The notes below the pieces were generated by a model. The model was not told the origin of the DNA. It saw only the letters and a program-made list of their open reading frames with translations, and made no database searches. This document shows, piece by piece, positions 9,527 to 20,926 of a DNA stretch of 64,000 bases. Location: positions 124,001 to 188,000 of the forward strand of contig NZ_PYOG01000001.1 of assembly GCF_003026815.1 (NCBI RefSeq). The letters are read 5' to 3'. The stretch comes from Photobacterium damselae (GTDB lineage: Bacteria; Pseudomonadota; Gammaproteobacteria; Enterobacterales; Vibrionaceae). Both the position numbers and the translations under genes were made by a program. Position 1 is the stretch's first letter. The number at the start of each line of letters is the position of its first letter.

Positions 9527-11503
9527 ATGAACCAAGAATACACACTTTTTAATAATCTTCAGTGTCCTGTATGGATTTTTGATATTGATAATAAAAAGAT
9601 TATTTGGGCCAATGAAAAATCATTACCACTGTGGGAAGCCAAGTCATTAAGTGAGCTGACAAGCCGCGACCTAAGTTTTGACATGTCAGCAGCCGTTGAA
9701 GCAACTTTAGTCGATTACAAAGCTACCTTTGCCAGAGGTAAAACCATCAAAACATGGTGGAGCTTTACCCCTCATGAAGTCCTAAAAAAATATCTTTGTA
9801 TCTTTTCTGGCATTCCCCTTTCAGATGGTCGTATTGGTATGTTAGTTGAAGTTCTAGCTAACGAAACGACACTTCGCCGAGATCTCGCCTTTTCTGAATG
9901 TTCAAATCTTGCCTTACTGTTTAATCAATCAGGTCAACTAGTTAGTACCAACGCAGCCTTTAGCCACCAATTTGGGGAATGTGTTAATGATTTAGCCTCT
10001 TTTCTTGGTGATATTGCACAAGCTAGACAACTTCTTGAGAACGCACAACAAAATAGAATCGTAGACCAAAAATTACTGTGTTGGACAGGTCAACGACATC
10101 TCTGGTTTCATATCGAAGGCAAATGGCTTGAAGAGCAACAACAACTGCTATTACAGCTAACCAATATCAGCCCTGAACGGGAAAAGCTACGCCAAGCTAA
10201 ATATAACTCAGAGCATGATTTTTTAACCGGGTTGATGAATCGACGCGGGATCTCTAGTGCCATAAAAATTTCTCACCATACAAAACAACCGTATAGCCTA
10301 TTATTTTTGGATCTTGATGGATTCAAAATGATTAATGATACTTATGGTCACGCAGTGGGAGATCGGTTACTTCGAGCGGTTTCAATTCGTCTACGTCAAG
10401 TTATTCAGCATCGCGGTTTGCTGGCTCGATTTGGTGGTGATGAGTTTCTGATTCATGTCGAACGACGTAACATTACAACACCTTGTGCATTTGCTAAAGA
10501 AGTCATTACGGCACTCAACAAGCCCTTTCATCTTAAAGAAGTTGGCGAACTCTCTATTGGTTGCACAGTAGGCACGACCAATTATCCAGAAGATGCACAA
10601 GATATCGATACTCTTGTTACTCAAGCTGATATGGCAATGCACCGGGCGAAATTACGCGGCCGTAACTGCTGCCACCATTTTTCACCCGATATGGCAGATG
10701 CGCTTTATCGAAAAATGATCTTACGCCACCATCTCACTCTGGCTTTAAATGCCAATGCCTTTGAGCTTTATTACCAGCCAATTGTTGACCTTAAAAAAGC
10801 GAAACTAAAGGGCTTTGAAGCATTAATTCGCTGGAACGACGATGACTTAGGCCAAATATCCCCGGCTGAATTTATCCCTTTAGCAGAAGAGACTGGGCAA
10901 ATTGTTCCACTGGGTCAATGGATATTAAAAACAGCGTGTCGGCAACTGGCTGAATGGAAGAAAAAATACGATCACTCGTTCATTATGAGTGTTAACTTGT
11001 CGCGAGCTCAACTTCAAACTGGCTTAGTACAGTCAGTTAAAGCTTGCCTTGACGCTTACCAGATCGATCCTAAACAGCTGGCTTTAGAATTAACAGAATC
11101 AACCATGCTGCAAGATTATTCAGATGCGAAACAATGTTTAACCGAATTAGCTGAATTAGGTATTGAGCTTTATCTGGATGATTTTGGTACGGGTTATTCA
11201 TCATTATCGCAACTGCAAGATCTTCCGATCAGCACAGTAAAACTGGATCGTAGTTTTGTACAAGGCGAACACAAAGGAAGCCAAGCCATCATTGAAGCTA
11301 CTCAAGCAATCTGTGAGAAATTGGATTTAAAAGTTGTAGCAGAAGGTGTTGAAACGGAGCAGCAATTGGATTATTTGCGTCAATGTAACTTTGACTACTG
11401 TCAGGGCTATTATCTGGGTCATCCAATGCCACCGCAGACAATTGAAGAGCGCCAATTTTCACTGTGTCACGATTTGGATATCAATAACCCGACCATTCAT
11501 TAA
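9527..11503 (+). CDS. PAS-GGDEF-EAL cyclic-di-GMP enzyme
   Basis: 658-aa cytosolic protein without membrane segments. Residues about 1-210 hold PAS-like sensory sequence (WIFDIDNKKIIWANE near the start). A GGDEF domain follows with an intact GGDEF at 303-307, then an EAL domain with EAL at 431-433 (GFEALIRW), ELTESTML and DDFGTGYSSL. Both catalytic signatures look intact, so it could make (diguanylate cyclase) and degrade (phosphodiesterase) c-di-GMP; the net activity cannot be read from sequence. It stands alone, with no obvious partner. The start ATG has only a weak GG-rich site. Confidence 0.92.
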   Translation: MNQEYTLFNNLQCPVWIFDIDNKKIIWANEKSLPLWEAKSLSELTSRDLSFDMSAAVEATLVDYKATFARGKTIKTWWSFTPHEVLKKYLCIFSGIPLSDGRIGMLVEVLANETTLRRDLAFSECSNLALLFNQSGQLVSTNAAFSHQFGECVNDLASFLGDIAQARQLLENAQQNRIVDQKLLCWTGQRHLWFHIEGKWLEEQQQLLLQLTNISPEREKLRQAKYNSEHDFLTGLMNRRGISSAIKISHHTKQPYSLLFLDLDGFKMINDTYGHAVGDRLLRAVSIRLRQVIQHRGLLARFGGDEFLIHVERRNITTPCAFAKEVITALNKPFHLKEVGELSIGCTVGTTNYPEDAQDIDTLVTQADMAMHRAKLRGRNCCHHFSPDMADALYRKMILRHHLTLALNANAFELYYQPIVDLKKAKLKGFEALIRWNDDDLGQISPAEFIPLAEETGQIVPLGQWILKTACRQLAEWKKKYDHSFIMSVNLSRAQLQTGLVQSVKACLDAYQIDPKQLALELTESTMLQDYSDAKQCLTELAELGIELYLDDFGTGYSSLSQLQDLPISTVKLDRSFVQGEHKGSQAIIEATQAICEKLDLKVVAEGVETEQQLDYLRQCNFDYCQGYYLGHPMPPQTIEERQFSLCHDLDINNPTIH

Positions 11504-11532
11504 ACTTTTCTTATCGAAATATATCGTACTTC

Positions 11533-11558
11533 ATGATGCGGGATGCTCTGTCCCGCAT
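11533..11558. terminator. GC-rich hairpin between convergent genes
   Basis: Stem ATGCGGGA / TCCCGCAT with a short loop, between the end of the GGDEF-EAL gene and the end of the minus-strand methyltransferase. It lacks a clear T-run on either side. Confidence 0.4.
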
Positions 11559-11644
11559 AATCTAACTCAAATCTTTATAACTGCGAATTTGTCGCTAAGC
11601 ATTTAGAATTACAGTGTTATATATGGATAGTTCAGATACTGACA

Positions 11645-12841
11645 TTATTTTGATATATACGCATTAATCAAAATATTTCGTGGCGTCATTGGCTTTTCAC
11701 AAAAGAGCCCAATCTCAACCTGATAACCCTGTTCTACCATAAAACACGCACGATCTAACACCAGCCACATTTCAAGTGGACGACGAAACAGTTGGCGAAC
11801 TAACTCCATTCGCTCTGAAATCTGAAAACGACGCTTCCCTTCTGCCAGCCAATAATCATAATCAATATCAAGTCCGGCTAAATTGATTGATTTTTTCTCC
11901 GCCGCCCAATGACAGAAAGCAGAAAACCCCTGATTAAAAAGTGCCTTTTGGGTATTGGGAACCGATAAATATTCATCCACATCTCGAACATGTCGCTGCA
12001 GTGCATCAAAGCCTAATCGAAAACTTACTTCTGTCTCACGCAGAGCTTGAACTCGTTGGCCTGCAGTAACCGTCTCTTGCAATGGCAGACGTAAATCGTG
12101 CTTAGATAATTGCAGTTGGGTCTTCTTACCATATTCAGACAACATTTGGTAAAAATCACTACGAATTAGATGATAACAACATGGCGAAATTGAAACGGCT
12201 GCGGCTTGTTTTGCGGCACAATGTTGCAATAGTGAGGTGTGTAAATCACCACATGCATGAAGCGCAACAGCATGTTGTTCTGTTTTAATATGCTGTTGGC
12301 TCTCTTTAGCAAATGCATCAGCTTGGACAAAAGTTATCGGCAAATTTAAATGCTGCGCCATTGCCTCGCCATCAATACATAGCTGATCTTGCCACTCAAG
12401 ACTGACGACTGGTTGCTGGTGAGAAAGAGCAAGTACACGACCTAAATGACCTTTACCAGCACACCACTCTAGCCACGGTAAACCTAATTTAGGTAGCGCA
12501 CTGGTAAATGCTGTAATTTGCTGCCATTTACGACCAGGAATCCCCGTATCACTACCACGAGGTAACTCGGTTTCTTTTTGCGGTAAAAATGCTAATGAGG
12601 TTGCATTAAATAGCTCGACACTTGGCGGGATCCATTTTTTAAGAGTATGGGCTAATAACTCAGCATTATTTTGATATTCAGCTAATTGTGCTTCAGATAG
12701 ATTTTCTAACCATTCACACAACTCTGGATAAGTTTCTCGCCACTGATAATCCAATTGAGAAAATGGCATAAACTGCCAAAAACAACGGCTTTGGGTTAAT
12801 AGTTCATCTAGATGTGAAAAAGAATCAAAATAGTTAGCCAT
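11645..12841 (-). CDS. SAM-dependent methyltransferase (METTL25/RRNAD1-like domain)
   Basis: About 398-aa protein with a class I SAM-binding fold: LEWCAGKGHLGR (motif I) followed by LHACGDL and SISPCCYH. This combination is typical of the Methyltransf_32/METTL25-like group, which acts on RNA or unknown substrates; the substrate cannot be named. I prefer the ATG at 12841 (protein begins MANYFDSF) because GGGGG lies just upstream. A longer reading starting at 12889 adds 16 poorly supported residues. Monocistronic; upstream is the cysB terminator. Confidence 0.75.
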   Translation of the reverse strand: MANYFDSFSHLDELLTQSRCFWQFMPFSQLDYQWRETYPELCEWLENLSEAQLAEYQNNAELLAHTLKKWIPPSVELFNATSLAFLPQKETELPRGSDTGIPGRKWQQITAFTSALPKLGLPWLEWCAGKGHLGRVLALSHQQPVVSLEWQDQLCIDGEAMAQHLNLPITFVQADAFAKESQQHIKTEQHAVALHACGDLHTSLLQHCAAKQAAAVSISPCCYHLIRSDFYQMLSEYGKKTQLQLSKHDLRLPLQETVTAGQRVQALRETEVSFRLGFDALQRHVRDVDEYLSVPNTQKALFNQGFSAFCHWAAEKKSINLAGLDIDYDYWLAEGKRRFQISERMELVRQLFRRPLEMWLVLDRACFMVEQGYQVEIGLFCEKPMTPRNILINAYISK

Positions 12842-12902
12842 ACTGCCCCCAAAAAATAAGGTGCGTATTCTATACCTAACTGACTTCAAGATGCTATTAA
12901 AT

Positions 12903-12981
12903 AAAAATCGCCGATACCTGTATATCCAAGTAACCTCAAGATGCGAGGTTCAAAGAGAATAATTTAGATAGCGGCGATTCT
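12903..12981 (-). terminator. cysB terminator with a dispersed repeat in its loop
   Basis: AATCGCCG (12906-12913) pairs with CGGCGATT (12972-12979). On the minus strand the stem is followed by T residues, as expected for a terminator of cysB. The ~58-base loop contains a dispersed repeat (tatatccaagtaacctcaag..., 12919-12951). Confidence 0.6.
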
Positions 12982-13018
12982 TTTTGATAAGGCTTAACTA
13001 ATAACGCTCTGCCGTTGG

Positions 13019-14005
<987 letters not shown>

Positions 14006-14293
14006 TTATAATCCGTTATCTGACTACCATCTACTGCAATTTACGGGCTTCCATACCCTTTCTATTACATAGCATCATATTTAATCGCATAATTCTATTG
14101 TTATATCTGGAATTTTTCGTTTTTCATAGTATTTCTTTCTAATCTACGGTCAGAACGACTGATTACTGGTAATTCTATTAGAACGGATTTTTTTATTAAA
14201 ATTACAGAGCTAATTTATTATGATTGCTATCAGAATTAAGGAAGTTGGTGTATCTTATATGCTCATTTAGTGGATAAAATACAGATAGTTACT

Positions 14294-15055
14294 ATGAGCA
14301 TACCTCTAATTATAGGCTTAGTTGCATTACTTTTGGCTCTCATCATTGGTTACAATGTGACGGTTCAATACCGTCTGCGTATTCAAAGCGCTAAACAGCA
14401 AGAACTAGGTCAATATATTGCCATTATTGATGCAACTGAAGAACTTATCGGCCATGCTCACCATATCCCATACAGCAAGGAATTATTACTTTGCCTAAAT
14501 AAGCGAATTCTTAACGCTCTGAAAAGTATGGCTGATATTGATCCAAACGATAAAAAACTGGCTCAACGTATCGAAGATGTTGGCCAACAAATAGAATCGC
14601 TGCAAAATCATTTTTCTGATACCGAAATCACACCGTTTAAAGTGCCAACAACAGATCGCCAAGCAATTGGTATGCTGCAACTGGTTAAGCGCTTAAAAAC
14701 GATTGTGAAAAATGAACACAGTAAAGGCCGCATCGCCACCCAAGTGTTTGTAACCGAAAATGCTCGATTAGAAGCAATGCAACTGCGTATTAATATGGAA
14801 AACGTCATTAAGCGTGCTAATGAGGCTAGGCTGAAACAACAATTCGGTACCGCTCAACAGCTACTGAAAAAAGCCATCGATGTATTAGATGCTCGAAATG
14901 ATAATTACTCCAACCAAACGCGAGAAAGACTGCAAGCGATGCTAAGTGATATCAGCAATAGCCAATCAAAAAATCAAGCCGATGAACGTCAACAGATGAT
15001 CGCAAAAGAGCAAGATGAGCTTGATGTACTATTCCAGCCTAAACGCAAATGGTAA
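14294..15055 (+). CDS. Membrane-anchored protein of unknown function with coiled coil
   Basis: About 253-aa protein: one N-terminal transmembrane helix (IPLIIGLVALLLALIIGY), then a cytoplasmic, highly charged, helix-rich region (Q/K/E-rich; likely coiled coil from about 100 to 240). No enzymatic motif is visible and I do not recognise a named family, though such proteins recur next to miaE in Vibrionaceae as I recall them. I chose ATG 14294, directly before the hydrophobic helix; an in-frame GTG at 14270 would add eight residues, and neither has a strong ribosome-binding site. A terminator follows. Confidence 0.7.
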   Translation: MSIPLIIGLVALLLALIIGYNVTVQYRLRIQSAKQQELGQYIAIIDATEELIGHAHHIPYSKELLLCLNKRILNALKSMADIDPNDKKLAQRIEDVGQQIESLQNHFSDTEITPFKVPTTDRQAIGMLQLVKRLKTIVKNEHSKGRIATQVFVTENARLEAMQLRINMENVIKRANEARLKQQFGTAQQLLKKAIDVLDARNDNYSNQTRERLQAMLSDISNSQSKNQADERQQMIAKEQDELDVLFQPKRKW

Positions 15056-15075
15056 AATAAAACGAAAGCCAATAA

Positions 15076-15099
15076 GAGGTCGCATTGTGCGGCCTTTTT
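15076..15099 (+). terminator. Rho-independent terminator
   Basis: GGTCGC / GCGGCC stem (one G-U pair) with a 5-base loop and TTTTT, directly after the membrane coiled-coil gene. Confidence 0.85.
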
Positions 15100-15130
15100 C
15101 ATTTAAAAATCAATTATAAGACTCAACACC

Positions 15131-15916
15131 ATGACCGTTGATACCGCAACTCAAACAATGATGGATGAACTGCTTACTCCGGTTAAACAGTTTCTACAGT
15201 GTGAAACACCAGATGAATGGATTGCCGAGGCGCTAAAACCAGAGAACTTAGTCACACTCCTAGTCGATCACTGTAACTGTGAACTTAAAGCAAGCCAAAC
15301 CGCTATTTACATGACTCGTAAATATGCTGTTGATGAGCAAAGTGCGACTGCTCTTTTAGAGTGGGCAAAGCCCTATGAAAATTTTGTCTACAGTCAAAAT
15401 CATGATATTGCCGGTTTCCATAGCAAGAAAAATGCCCTTTCAACCAAACTGACACCACGAGCAGATTTTGAATTTGGTGAAGAGCTGATCGATAAAATGG
15501 TTCGCTTAATTAAAGAAGAATTTCATCACTTTGAGCAAGTGCTAGAGATCATGCATAAACGTGATATCCCCTATTGCCACATTGGTGCAGGACGTTATGC
15601 CAAAGGTTTAATGAAAGTAGTTCGTACTTATGAGCCAGCAACCTTGATTGATAAGTTGATCATAGGTGCCTACATTGAAGCTCGCTCATGTGAACGCTTT
15701 GCCAAACTAGCTCCTTATCTTGATGAAGATTTAAAGAAATTCTATATCTCGCTATTGCGTTCAGAAGCACGTCACTATCGTGATTATCTGACCTTAGCGG
15801 AGAAAATTGCAGGTAAAGATATCAGCGATCGAATTTTAGTTATCGGTGCACGTGAAGCAGAAATGATCATGAGTCCAGACCACGAATTCCGTTTCCATAG
15901 TGGTATTCCTATTTAA
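15131..15916 (+). CDS. miaE: tRNA-(ms2io6A37)-hydroxylase MiaE
   Basis: 261-aa ferritin-like diiron monooxygenase that hydroxylates ms2i6A at position 37 of tRNAs reading UNN codons. Iron-ligand motifs are visible: CELKAS in the first helix, EEFHHFEQV (E-x-x-H), EARSCERF, and SEARHYRDYL (E-x-x-H). Length and sequence match known MiaE. It shares a strong bidirectional terminator with topA. Confidence 0.93.
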   Translation: MTVDTATQTMMDELLTPVKQFLQCETPDEWIAEALKPENLVTLLVDHCNCELKASQTAIYMTRKYAVDEQSATALLEWAKPYENFVYSQNHDIAGFHSKKNALSTKLTPRADFEFGEELIDKMVRLIKEEFHHFEQVLEIMHKRDIPYCHIGAGRYAKGLMKVVRTYEPATLIDKLIIGAYIEARSCERFAKLAPYLDEDLKKFYISLLRSEARHYRDYLTLAEKIAGKDISDRILVIGAREAEMIMSPDHEFRFHSGIPI

Positions 15917-15972
15917 AACGCTATCTATTTCGTTTTTTCAACTTATCTATTAACTAAGAAAAGTTGAGAACA

Positions 15973-16010
15973 AAAAAACCGCCATCAGCATAGCTCATGG
16001 CGGTTTTTAT
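15973..16010. terminator. Bidirectional terminator between miaE and topA
   Basis: Stem ACCGCCAT / ATGGCGGT flanked by A-run on the left and T-run on the right, between two convergent genes. Confidence 0.92.
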
Positions 16011-16024
16011 TATTCAGTTAAGAA

Positions 16025-18673
16025 TTACTTTTCAGCTTTTTCTTTCTTTGGTTTTTTACGCTTATCGGTAATCACCCACTTGCCATCAACAAAGAGTGCC
16101 GTCCAACCTGATGGCTTACCATCGATTTCTGAACGTACATAGTTCTCTTTAGTCTTACGAGCAAAACGAACCACTGTCGGCAAACCGTCTGGGTCTGCAA
16201 CAGGAGCATCAGTTAGGTATAAGAACTTAGGCGATAAACGATCTTTAAAGCGAACCAACTCTTCCACTAGCGGAGCACGAGTCTCACGCGATTTAGGGAA
16301 GGTACTTGCCGCCATAAATAGACCCGATGCACCATCACGAAGTACAAAGTAAGCATCTGGATCTTGAGTACAAGGTAGCTCAGGTAGATGTACAGGTTCT
16401 TCTTTTGGTGGTGCAATCTCACCGTTCTTTAGAATCTTACGAGTATTCTTACAGTTTTCGTTGGTACAACCCATGTACTTACCGAAACGACCATTTTTCA
16501 GTTCCATATCAGAACCACATTTGTCGCATTCAATTACAGGGCCATCGTAGCCTTTTAGCTTAAATTCACCTTTTTCTACGATATAACCATCACAGCTTGG
16601 GTTATTACCACAAACATGCAGTTTACGAGTCTGATCAATCAGATACGCATCCATTGCTGTACCGCACTTAGGACAACGTTTCTTCGCACGCAATGCTGCT
16701 GTTTCAACGTCTTCTTCTAGTACGTTAACAATGCCATCTTCACTGCCTAGGTTGATGGTTGTTTTACAACGCTCTTTTGGTGGCAATGCATAGCCAGAAC
16801 AACCTAAGAACACACCGGTTGATGCGGTACGAATACCCATAGGACGTGAACATGTTGGACACTCAATATCGGTCAATACAATATTGTTTGGCTTCATGCC
16901 ACCTTCAGTTTCATCCAACTCGGCTTTTTCAAGCTCTGTTGTGAAATCACTGAAGAAATTATCCAGTACCGCTTTCCAGTTTTTCTCACCTTCAGCGATC
17001 TGGTCAAGATTGCCTTCCATACGAGCAGTAAAATCGAAATCCATAAGATCTGGGAAGCTATCATCCAGACGGTCAGATACGATTTCACCCATTTTTTCAG
17101 CATAGAAACGGCGTTGATCAACTCGAACATAACCACGATCTTGAATGGTAGAGATGATCGATGCATAAGTTGATGGTCGACCAATACCACGCTTTTCAAG
17201 TTCTTTAACCAATGCAGCTTCTGTAAAGCGCGCTGGTGGCTTAGTGAAGTGTTGCTTAGGCTCAACGTCAGAAAGCTCTAACTTATCGCCTACACTCACC
17301 ATAGGCAGTGTCATATCTTCATTTTTACCAGATGGGCGCTGAACTTTAGTCCAACCAGCAAAACGTAATGTGCGACCTTTTGCTTTTAGCGTAAAGTCAG
17401 CAGCACGAACTGTGATTGTGCTTGAGTCATATTGAGCAGGTACCATCTGACACGCAACAAACTGACGCCAGATAAGATCGTACAGCTTAACCGCATCTTG
17501 CTCCATACCATCAAGGTCTTCAGCTCGAACGGTAACACTTGAAGGACGAATCGCTTCGTGCGCTTCCTGTGCATTTTCTTTACTGCCGTAAACATTTGGC
17601 TTACCCGGTAAGTATTCATCACCATACTCACCAGAAATAAACTCACGAGCAGCTTCAACCGCTTCTTTTGATAGGTTTGTCGAGTCGGTACGCATATAGG
17701 TAATATAACCTGCTTCGTACAGACGCTGAGCCAATCCCATCGTACGCTTAACACCGTAACCCAAACGAGTACTTGCCGCTTGTTGCAGTGTTGATGTAAT
17801 GAAAGGTGCAGAAGGCTTGCTGCTTGTTGGTCGATCTTCGCGATCAATAACCTCATAAGCGGCTTTATCTAGCAGAGCCTTCGCTGCCATGGTTTCAGTT
17901 TCATTAACAGGTCGGAACGCTTTACCTGCCTGCTGTGCAACCAACAAACGTAGCTCATCTTTACCTGCAGTTAGCGTATTGGCATGAATATCCCAAAACT
18001 CTTCAGGTACAAAGGCTTTAATCTCACGTTCGCGTTCAACGATCAGTTTTACTGCAACAGACTGAACACGACCAGCGGATAAACCACGAGCAATTTTCTT
18101 CCATAATAGAGGCGAAACCATAAAGCCCACCACGCGATCAAGGAAACGACGTGCTTGCTGAGCATTAACGCCGTCCATATTCAATTCGCCTGGTTGCTCG
18201 AAAGCTTGTTGAATAGCATTTTTCGTAATTTCGTTAAATACTACTCGCTTATAGCGTGCATCATCACCACCGATGATCTCACGAAGGTGCCACGCAATAG
18301 CTTCCCCCTCGCGGTCTAGATCGGTTGCGAGATAGACATATTCTGCCTCTTCAGCCAGCTTCTGTAGCTCACTGACAACTTTTTCTTTGCCCGGTAAGAT
18401 TTCGTAATTTGCCGCCCAATCATGATACGGGTCGACACCCATTTTCTTGATGAGAGAATTACGATCTTTCTCTTTTTTAACTCGTGCTTTCTCTTCGGCA
18501 CTCAACCCTTTCGTTGAAGTTGCCGGAGCTTTTTTACCCGTAGCAGCACGTGCACCGGTTGGTAGATCACGAACGTGACCCACACTAGATTTTACAATGA
18601 AATCCTTACCCAAGTACTTATTAATTGTTTTTGCCTTGGCCGGGGACTCCACAATAACGAGAGATTTACCCAT
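16025..18673 (-). CDS. topA: DNA topoisomerase I
   Basis: Type IA topoisomerase that relaxes negative supercoils. 882 aa from the start [20 protein letters not shown] (TOPRIM), chosen by matching E. coli TopA; an upstream in-frame ATG at 18748 would add 25 unlikely residues. Catalytic Tyr326 lies in [10 protein letters not shown]. Three C-terminal zinc-ribbon units follow: CPTC...CSGY, CPKC...CGNNPSC and CDKC...CTNENC. A lysine-rich tail ends the protein. Its neighbours yciN and, further along, cysB and sohB reproduce the E. coli order. Confidence 0.97.
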   Translation of the reverse strand: MGKSLVIVESPAKAKTINKYLGKDFIVKSSVGHVRDLPTGARAATGKKAPATSTKGLSAEEKARVKKEKDRNSLIKKMGVDPYHDWAANYEILPGKEKVVSELQKLAEEAEYVYLATDLDREGEAIAWHLREIIGGDDARYKRVVFNEITKNAIQQAFEQPGELNMDGVNAQQARRFLDRVVGFMVSPLLWKKIARGLSAGRVQSVAVKLIVEREREIKAFVPEEFWDIHANTLTAGKDELRLLVAQQAGKAFRPVNETETMAAKALLDKAAYEVIDREDRPTSSKPSAPFITSTLQQAASTRLGYGVKRTMGLAQRLYEAGYITYMRTDSTNLSKEAVEAAREFISGEYGDEYLPGKPNVYGSKENAQEAHEAIRPSSVTVRAEDLDGMEQDAVKLYDLIWRQFVACQMVPAQYDSSTITVRAADFTLKAKGRTLRFAGWTKVQRPSGKNEDMTLPMVSVGDKLELSDVEPKQHFTKPPARFTEAALVKELEKRGIGRPSTYASIISTIQDRGYVRVDQRRFYAEKMGEIVSDRLDDSFPDLMDFDFTARMEGNLDQIAEGEKNWKAVLDNFFSDFTTELEKAELDETEGGMKPNNIVLTDIECPTCSRPMGIRTASTGVFLGCSGYALPPKERCKTTINLGSEDGIVNVLEEDVETAALRAKKRCPKCGTAMDAYLIDQTRKLHVCGNNPSCDGYIVEKGEFKLKGYDGPVIECDKCGSDMELKNGRFGKYMGCTNENCKNTRKILKNGEIAPPKEEPVHLPELPCTQDPDAYFVLRDGASGLFMAASTFPKSRETRAPLVEELVRFKDRLSPKFLYLTDAPVADPDGLPTVVRFARKTKENYVRSEIDGKPSGWTALFVDGKWVITDKRKKPKKEKAEK

Positions 18674-19257
18674 AGTGACTCTATTACGTCCTCGTGCTCG
18701 CTTAATTTTTAAATCGGTTAGATAGTTGCATGCGCAATCAAATAGCACGTCACGCTTCTCAATCGTATTAAGGCACTCATCTTTAAATTTAGGATCAGTG
18801 GCTTAATACGATGGTCAACAAAAGCGTGTATTGTGCCTAAATGTTGTCAATTTTCCAGCAATTTTCAAACTATCTAGCGTAAATTCCTATTTACATATTG
18901 GGCTACAAATCCAGAAGGTCAACTGCTTTTTTACAAAATAAGACTGTTTGGTTGCCGAGTCTACAGTTGTTAACAATATGTAACTTCAGTTTTTTTTGCT
19001 AAAAAATGAATCAAATAAAGAAAATTTTTGCCAATAACTATCAGTAAAAAGAACTGAGAGCACATTTACCACTTCATATTAGTTTTGACTATCAAAGCGC
19101 ATATTTTTATGTATTGGTTCACAATATTTTTACTGATTAATAGATGACTGCCTTTTGTTTAAACAGTTTTACCAAGAAACAAGATTCAAAGAATATTTGT
19201 CATCTTCTTCAACTCGCAATACACTTAGCCTCTCAGAAATACCCTAAAGGCAAAACC
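18674..19257. other. Non-coding region between topA and yciN
   Basis: About 580 bases with divergent genes on both sides, so it must contain the topA and yciN promoters. It is AT-rich. I see no convincing ORF, RNA gene, repeat or operator in it. Confidence 0.5.
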
Positions 19258-19506
19258 ATGAGCGATAAAAAAAGTATCTCTACCAGTGACTTATTAATGA
19301 TTGCTAACCAGCTAATCCAAGATCATGATGATTATATCCCAGGTATGCGTGCAACATCTGTTGAAGAAAAAATGGGCGTTCTCGTATTTAAAGGGGAGTA
19401 CTTTTTAGATGATGAAGGACTACCAACAGAAAATACGACCCATGTATTTAATATGTTTAAGTTTCTAGCACATCAATTATCACCAGAATTTACTTTAGCT
19501 GATTAA
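19258..19506 (+). CDS. yciN: YciN family protein
   Basis: 82-aa protein matching E. coli YciN (83 aa): the block GVLVFKGEYFLDDEGLPT and VFNMFKFLAHQLS near the C-terminus is nearly identical. Function unknown. I chose ATG 19258, preceded by AAAGG; an upstream in-frame ATG at 19144 would add 38 residues without homology. In E. coli yciN lies between sohB and topA, exactly as here. A terminator follows. Confidence 0.92.
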   Translation: MSDKKSISTSDLLMIANQLIQDHDDYIPGMRATSVEEKMGVLVFKGEYFLDDEGLPTENTTHVFNMFKFLAHQLSPEFTLAD

Positions 19507-19520
19507 TTCTAGTCTTATAA

Positions 19521-19557
19521 GAAAAAACCCGTGCGATATAATCAACACGGGTTTCTC
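19521..19557. terminator. Terminator between yciN and sohB
   Basis: Stem AAACCCGTG / CACGGGTTT with flanking A-run and T-rich tail, between convergent genes. Confidence 0.88.
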
Positions 19558-19588
19558 ATTTGTTATTTACGCAACAACTCGCTGCTTA

Positions 19589-20650
19589 TTACATAAATGG
19601 GCGCTGACCTCGTCCTACCCACTTTAATAATAAACTGTCTGTCGCTTCAGCAGTCGCACCCGCAAGTTTTTCTGCCAGCTTCTTACGTTGTACGTATTTC
19701 ACACCCAGCACTTTGCGCTCTTTGCAAGCTGCAGTAATAAAATCATCACTGGTGCCAATAGCATCAACCAAACCAAGTTCAAAAGCTTGTTGACCAAACC
19801 AGTGTTCACCTGTTGCTACTTTATTTAAATCCAATTCAGGGCGATGATTTGCGATGAAATCTTTAAATAAGCCATGTGTTTCTTCAATCTCAAGCTTAAA
19901 TTTCTCGCGAGCTTTATCGGTATTTTCACCAAACATGGTTAATGTACGCTTAAACTCACCTGCTGTAATTTGTTCAAACTCAATATCATTTTTCTTCAAT
20001 ACTTTATTGAAGTTAGGAATTTGAGCAATCACGCCAATTGAACCAACAATCGCAAAAGGTGCGGAGATAATTTTATCTGCCACACACGCCATCATATAAC
20101 CGCCACTTGCCGCGACTTTATCGACAGAAATTGTTAGCTTTAAGCCTGCCGCTTTAAGACGATCAAGTTGCGATGATGCAAGGCCGTAATCATGAACCAT
20201 ACCGCCGCCAGTCTCTAGACGTAACAGCACTTCATCACCTTCTTGAGCAACGGCTAAGATAGCAGTAACTTCTTGACGAAGCGCGGAAACTTCGCGAGCA
20301 TCAATACCGCCTTTAAAGTCGATCACAAAAAGACGAGAGTCACGAGAGAAATCAAGCTCACCCTCTTTTGCCGCCTTTTTCACTTCATTTTGACGTGCTT
20401 TTTCTTGCTCTTTATCGGCTTTTTTCTCTGCTTTATCACGAGCTTTTAGCAGAGACTTATCAAATAGATGCTCTTCTAGTTGGCTAACTGTTTCTTTATA
20501 TTGCTCTGTTAGGTCAGTTACTTCTAATTCACCTTTTTGTGAACCACCATGACCTTTAATACCTTTAACTACTAATAAAATAGCCACAACCGCAACCACA
20601 ACAGTTGCAATCTTAGCTAAAAATAATCCGTACTCTAAAATAAATTCCAA
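19589..20650 (-). CDS. sohB: Inner-membrane serine protease SohB
   Basis: 353-aa S49-family peptidase, predicted to sit in the inner membrane with its protease domain in the periplasm. One N-terminal transmembrane helix (residues about 8-30), a charged lysine-rich linker (about 60-100), then the protease domain with catalytic Ser182 in DKVAASGGYMMACVAD. The start codon is TTG (20650): the following residues match the E. coli SohB N-terminus and GAGGG sits 8 bases upstream, with no ATG alternative. Original interest was multicopy suppression of htrA (degP) loss. Confidence 0.94.
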   Translation of the reverse strand: MEFILEYGLFLAKIATVVVAVVAILLVVKGIKGHGGSQKGELEVTDLTEQYKETVSQLEEHLFDKSLLKARDKAEKKADKEQEKARQNEVKKAAKEGELDFSRDSRLFVIDFKGGIDAREVSALRQEVTAILAVAQEGDEVLLRLETGGGMVHDYGLASSQLDRLKAAGLKLTISVDKVAASGGYMMACVADKIISAPFAIVGSIGVIAQIPNFNKVLKKNDIEFEQITAGEFKRTLTMFGENTDKAREKFKLEIEETHGLFKDFIANHRPELDLNKVATGEHWFGQQAFELGLVDAIGTSDDFITAACKERKVLGVKYVQRKKLAEKLAGATAEATDSLLLKWVGRGQRPFM

Positions 20651-20926
20651 GGTATAACCCTCTTTAAAATCAGCAAGTAAGCATAACTCTCACTATTGTA
20701 ACCATGTGACAGTATTAATCATCATCCAATTACAAAATTGCGCCATTTTTCTCAACATTTGCCGAAAAAAACAGAGCTACACTCAAGAAAACTACCACAA
20801 TCTTTGATATTGTTTGACTATATAAATGATAAAAGTTCGCAATAATAGCGATTTGTTGCAGAAAATTTAGGTAAGTGTCGACAATATCGGCAATTTGCAG
20901 CCAATTTATTAAAAAGGAATACGAAC

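Noticed and set aside
18674-18748. Upstream extension of TopA by 25 residues
   Set aside because: No homology in the extra residues; [14 protein letters not shown] is the family start.
19144-19257. Upstream extension of YciN by 38 residues
   Set aside because: The extra residues lack homology and a ribosome site; ATG 19258 has AAAGG.
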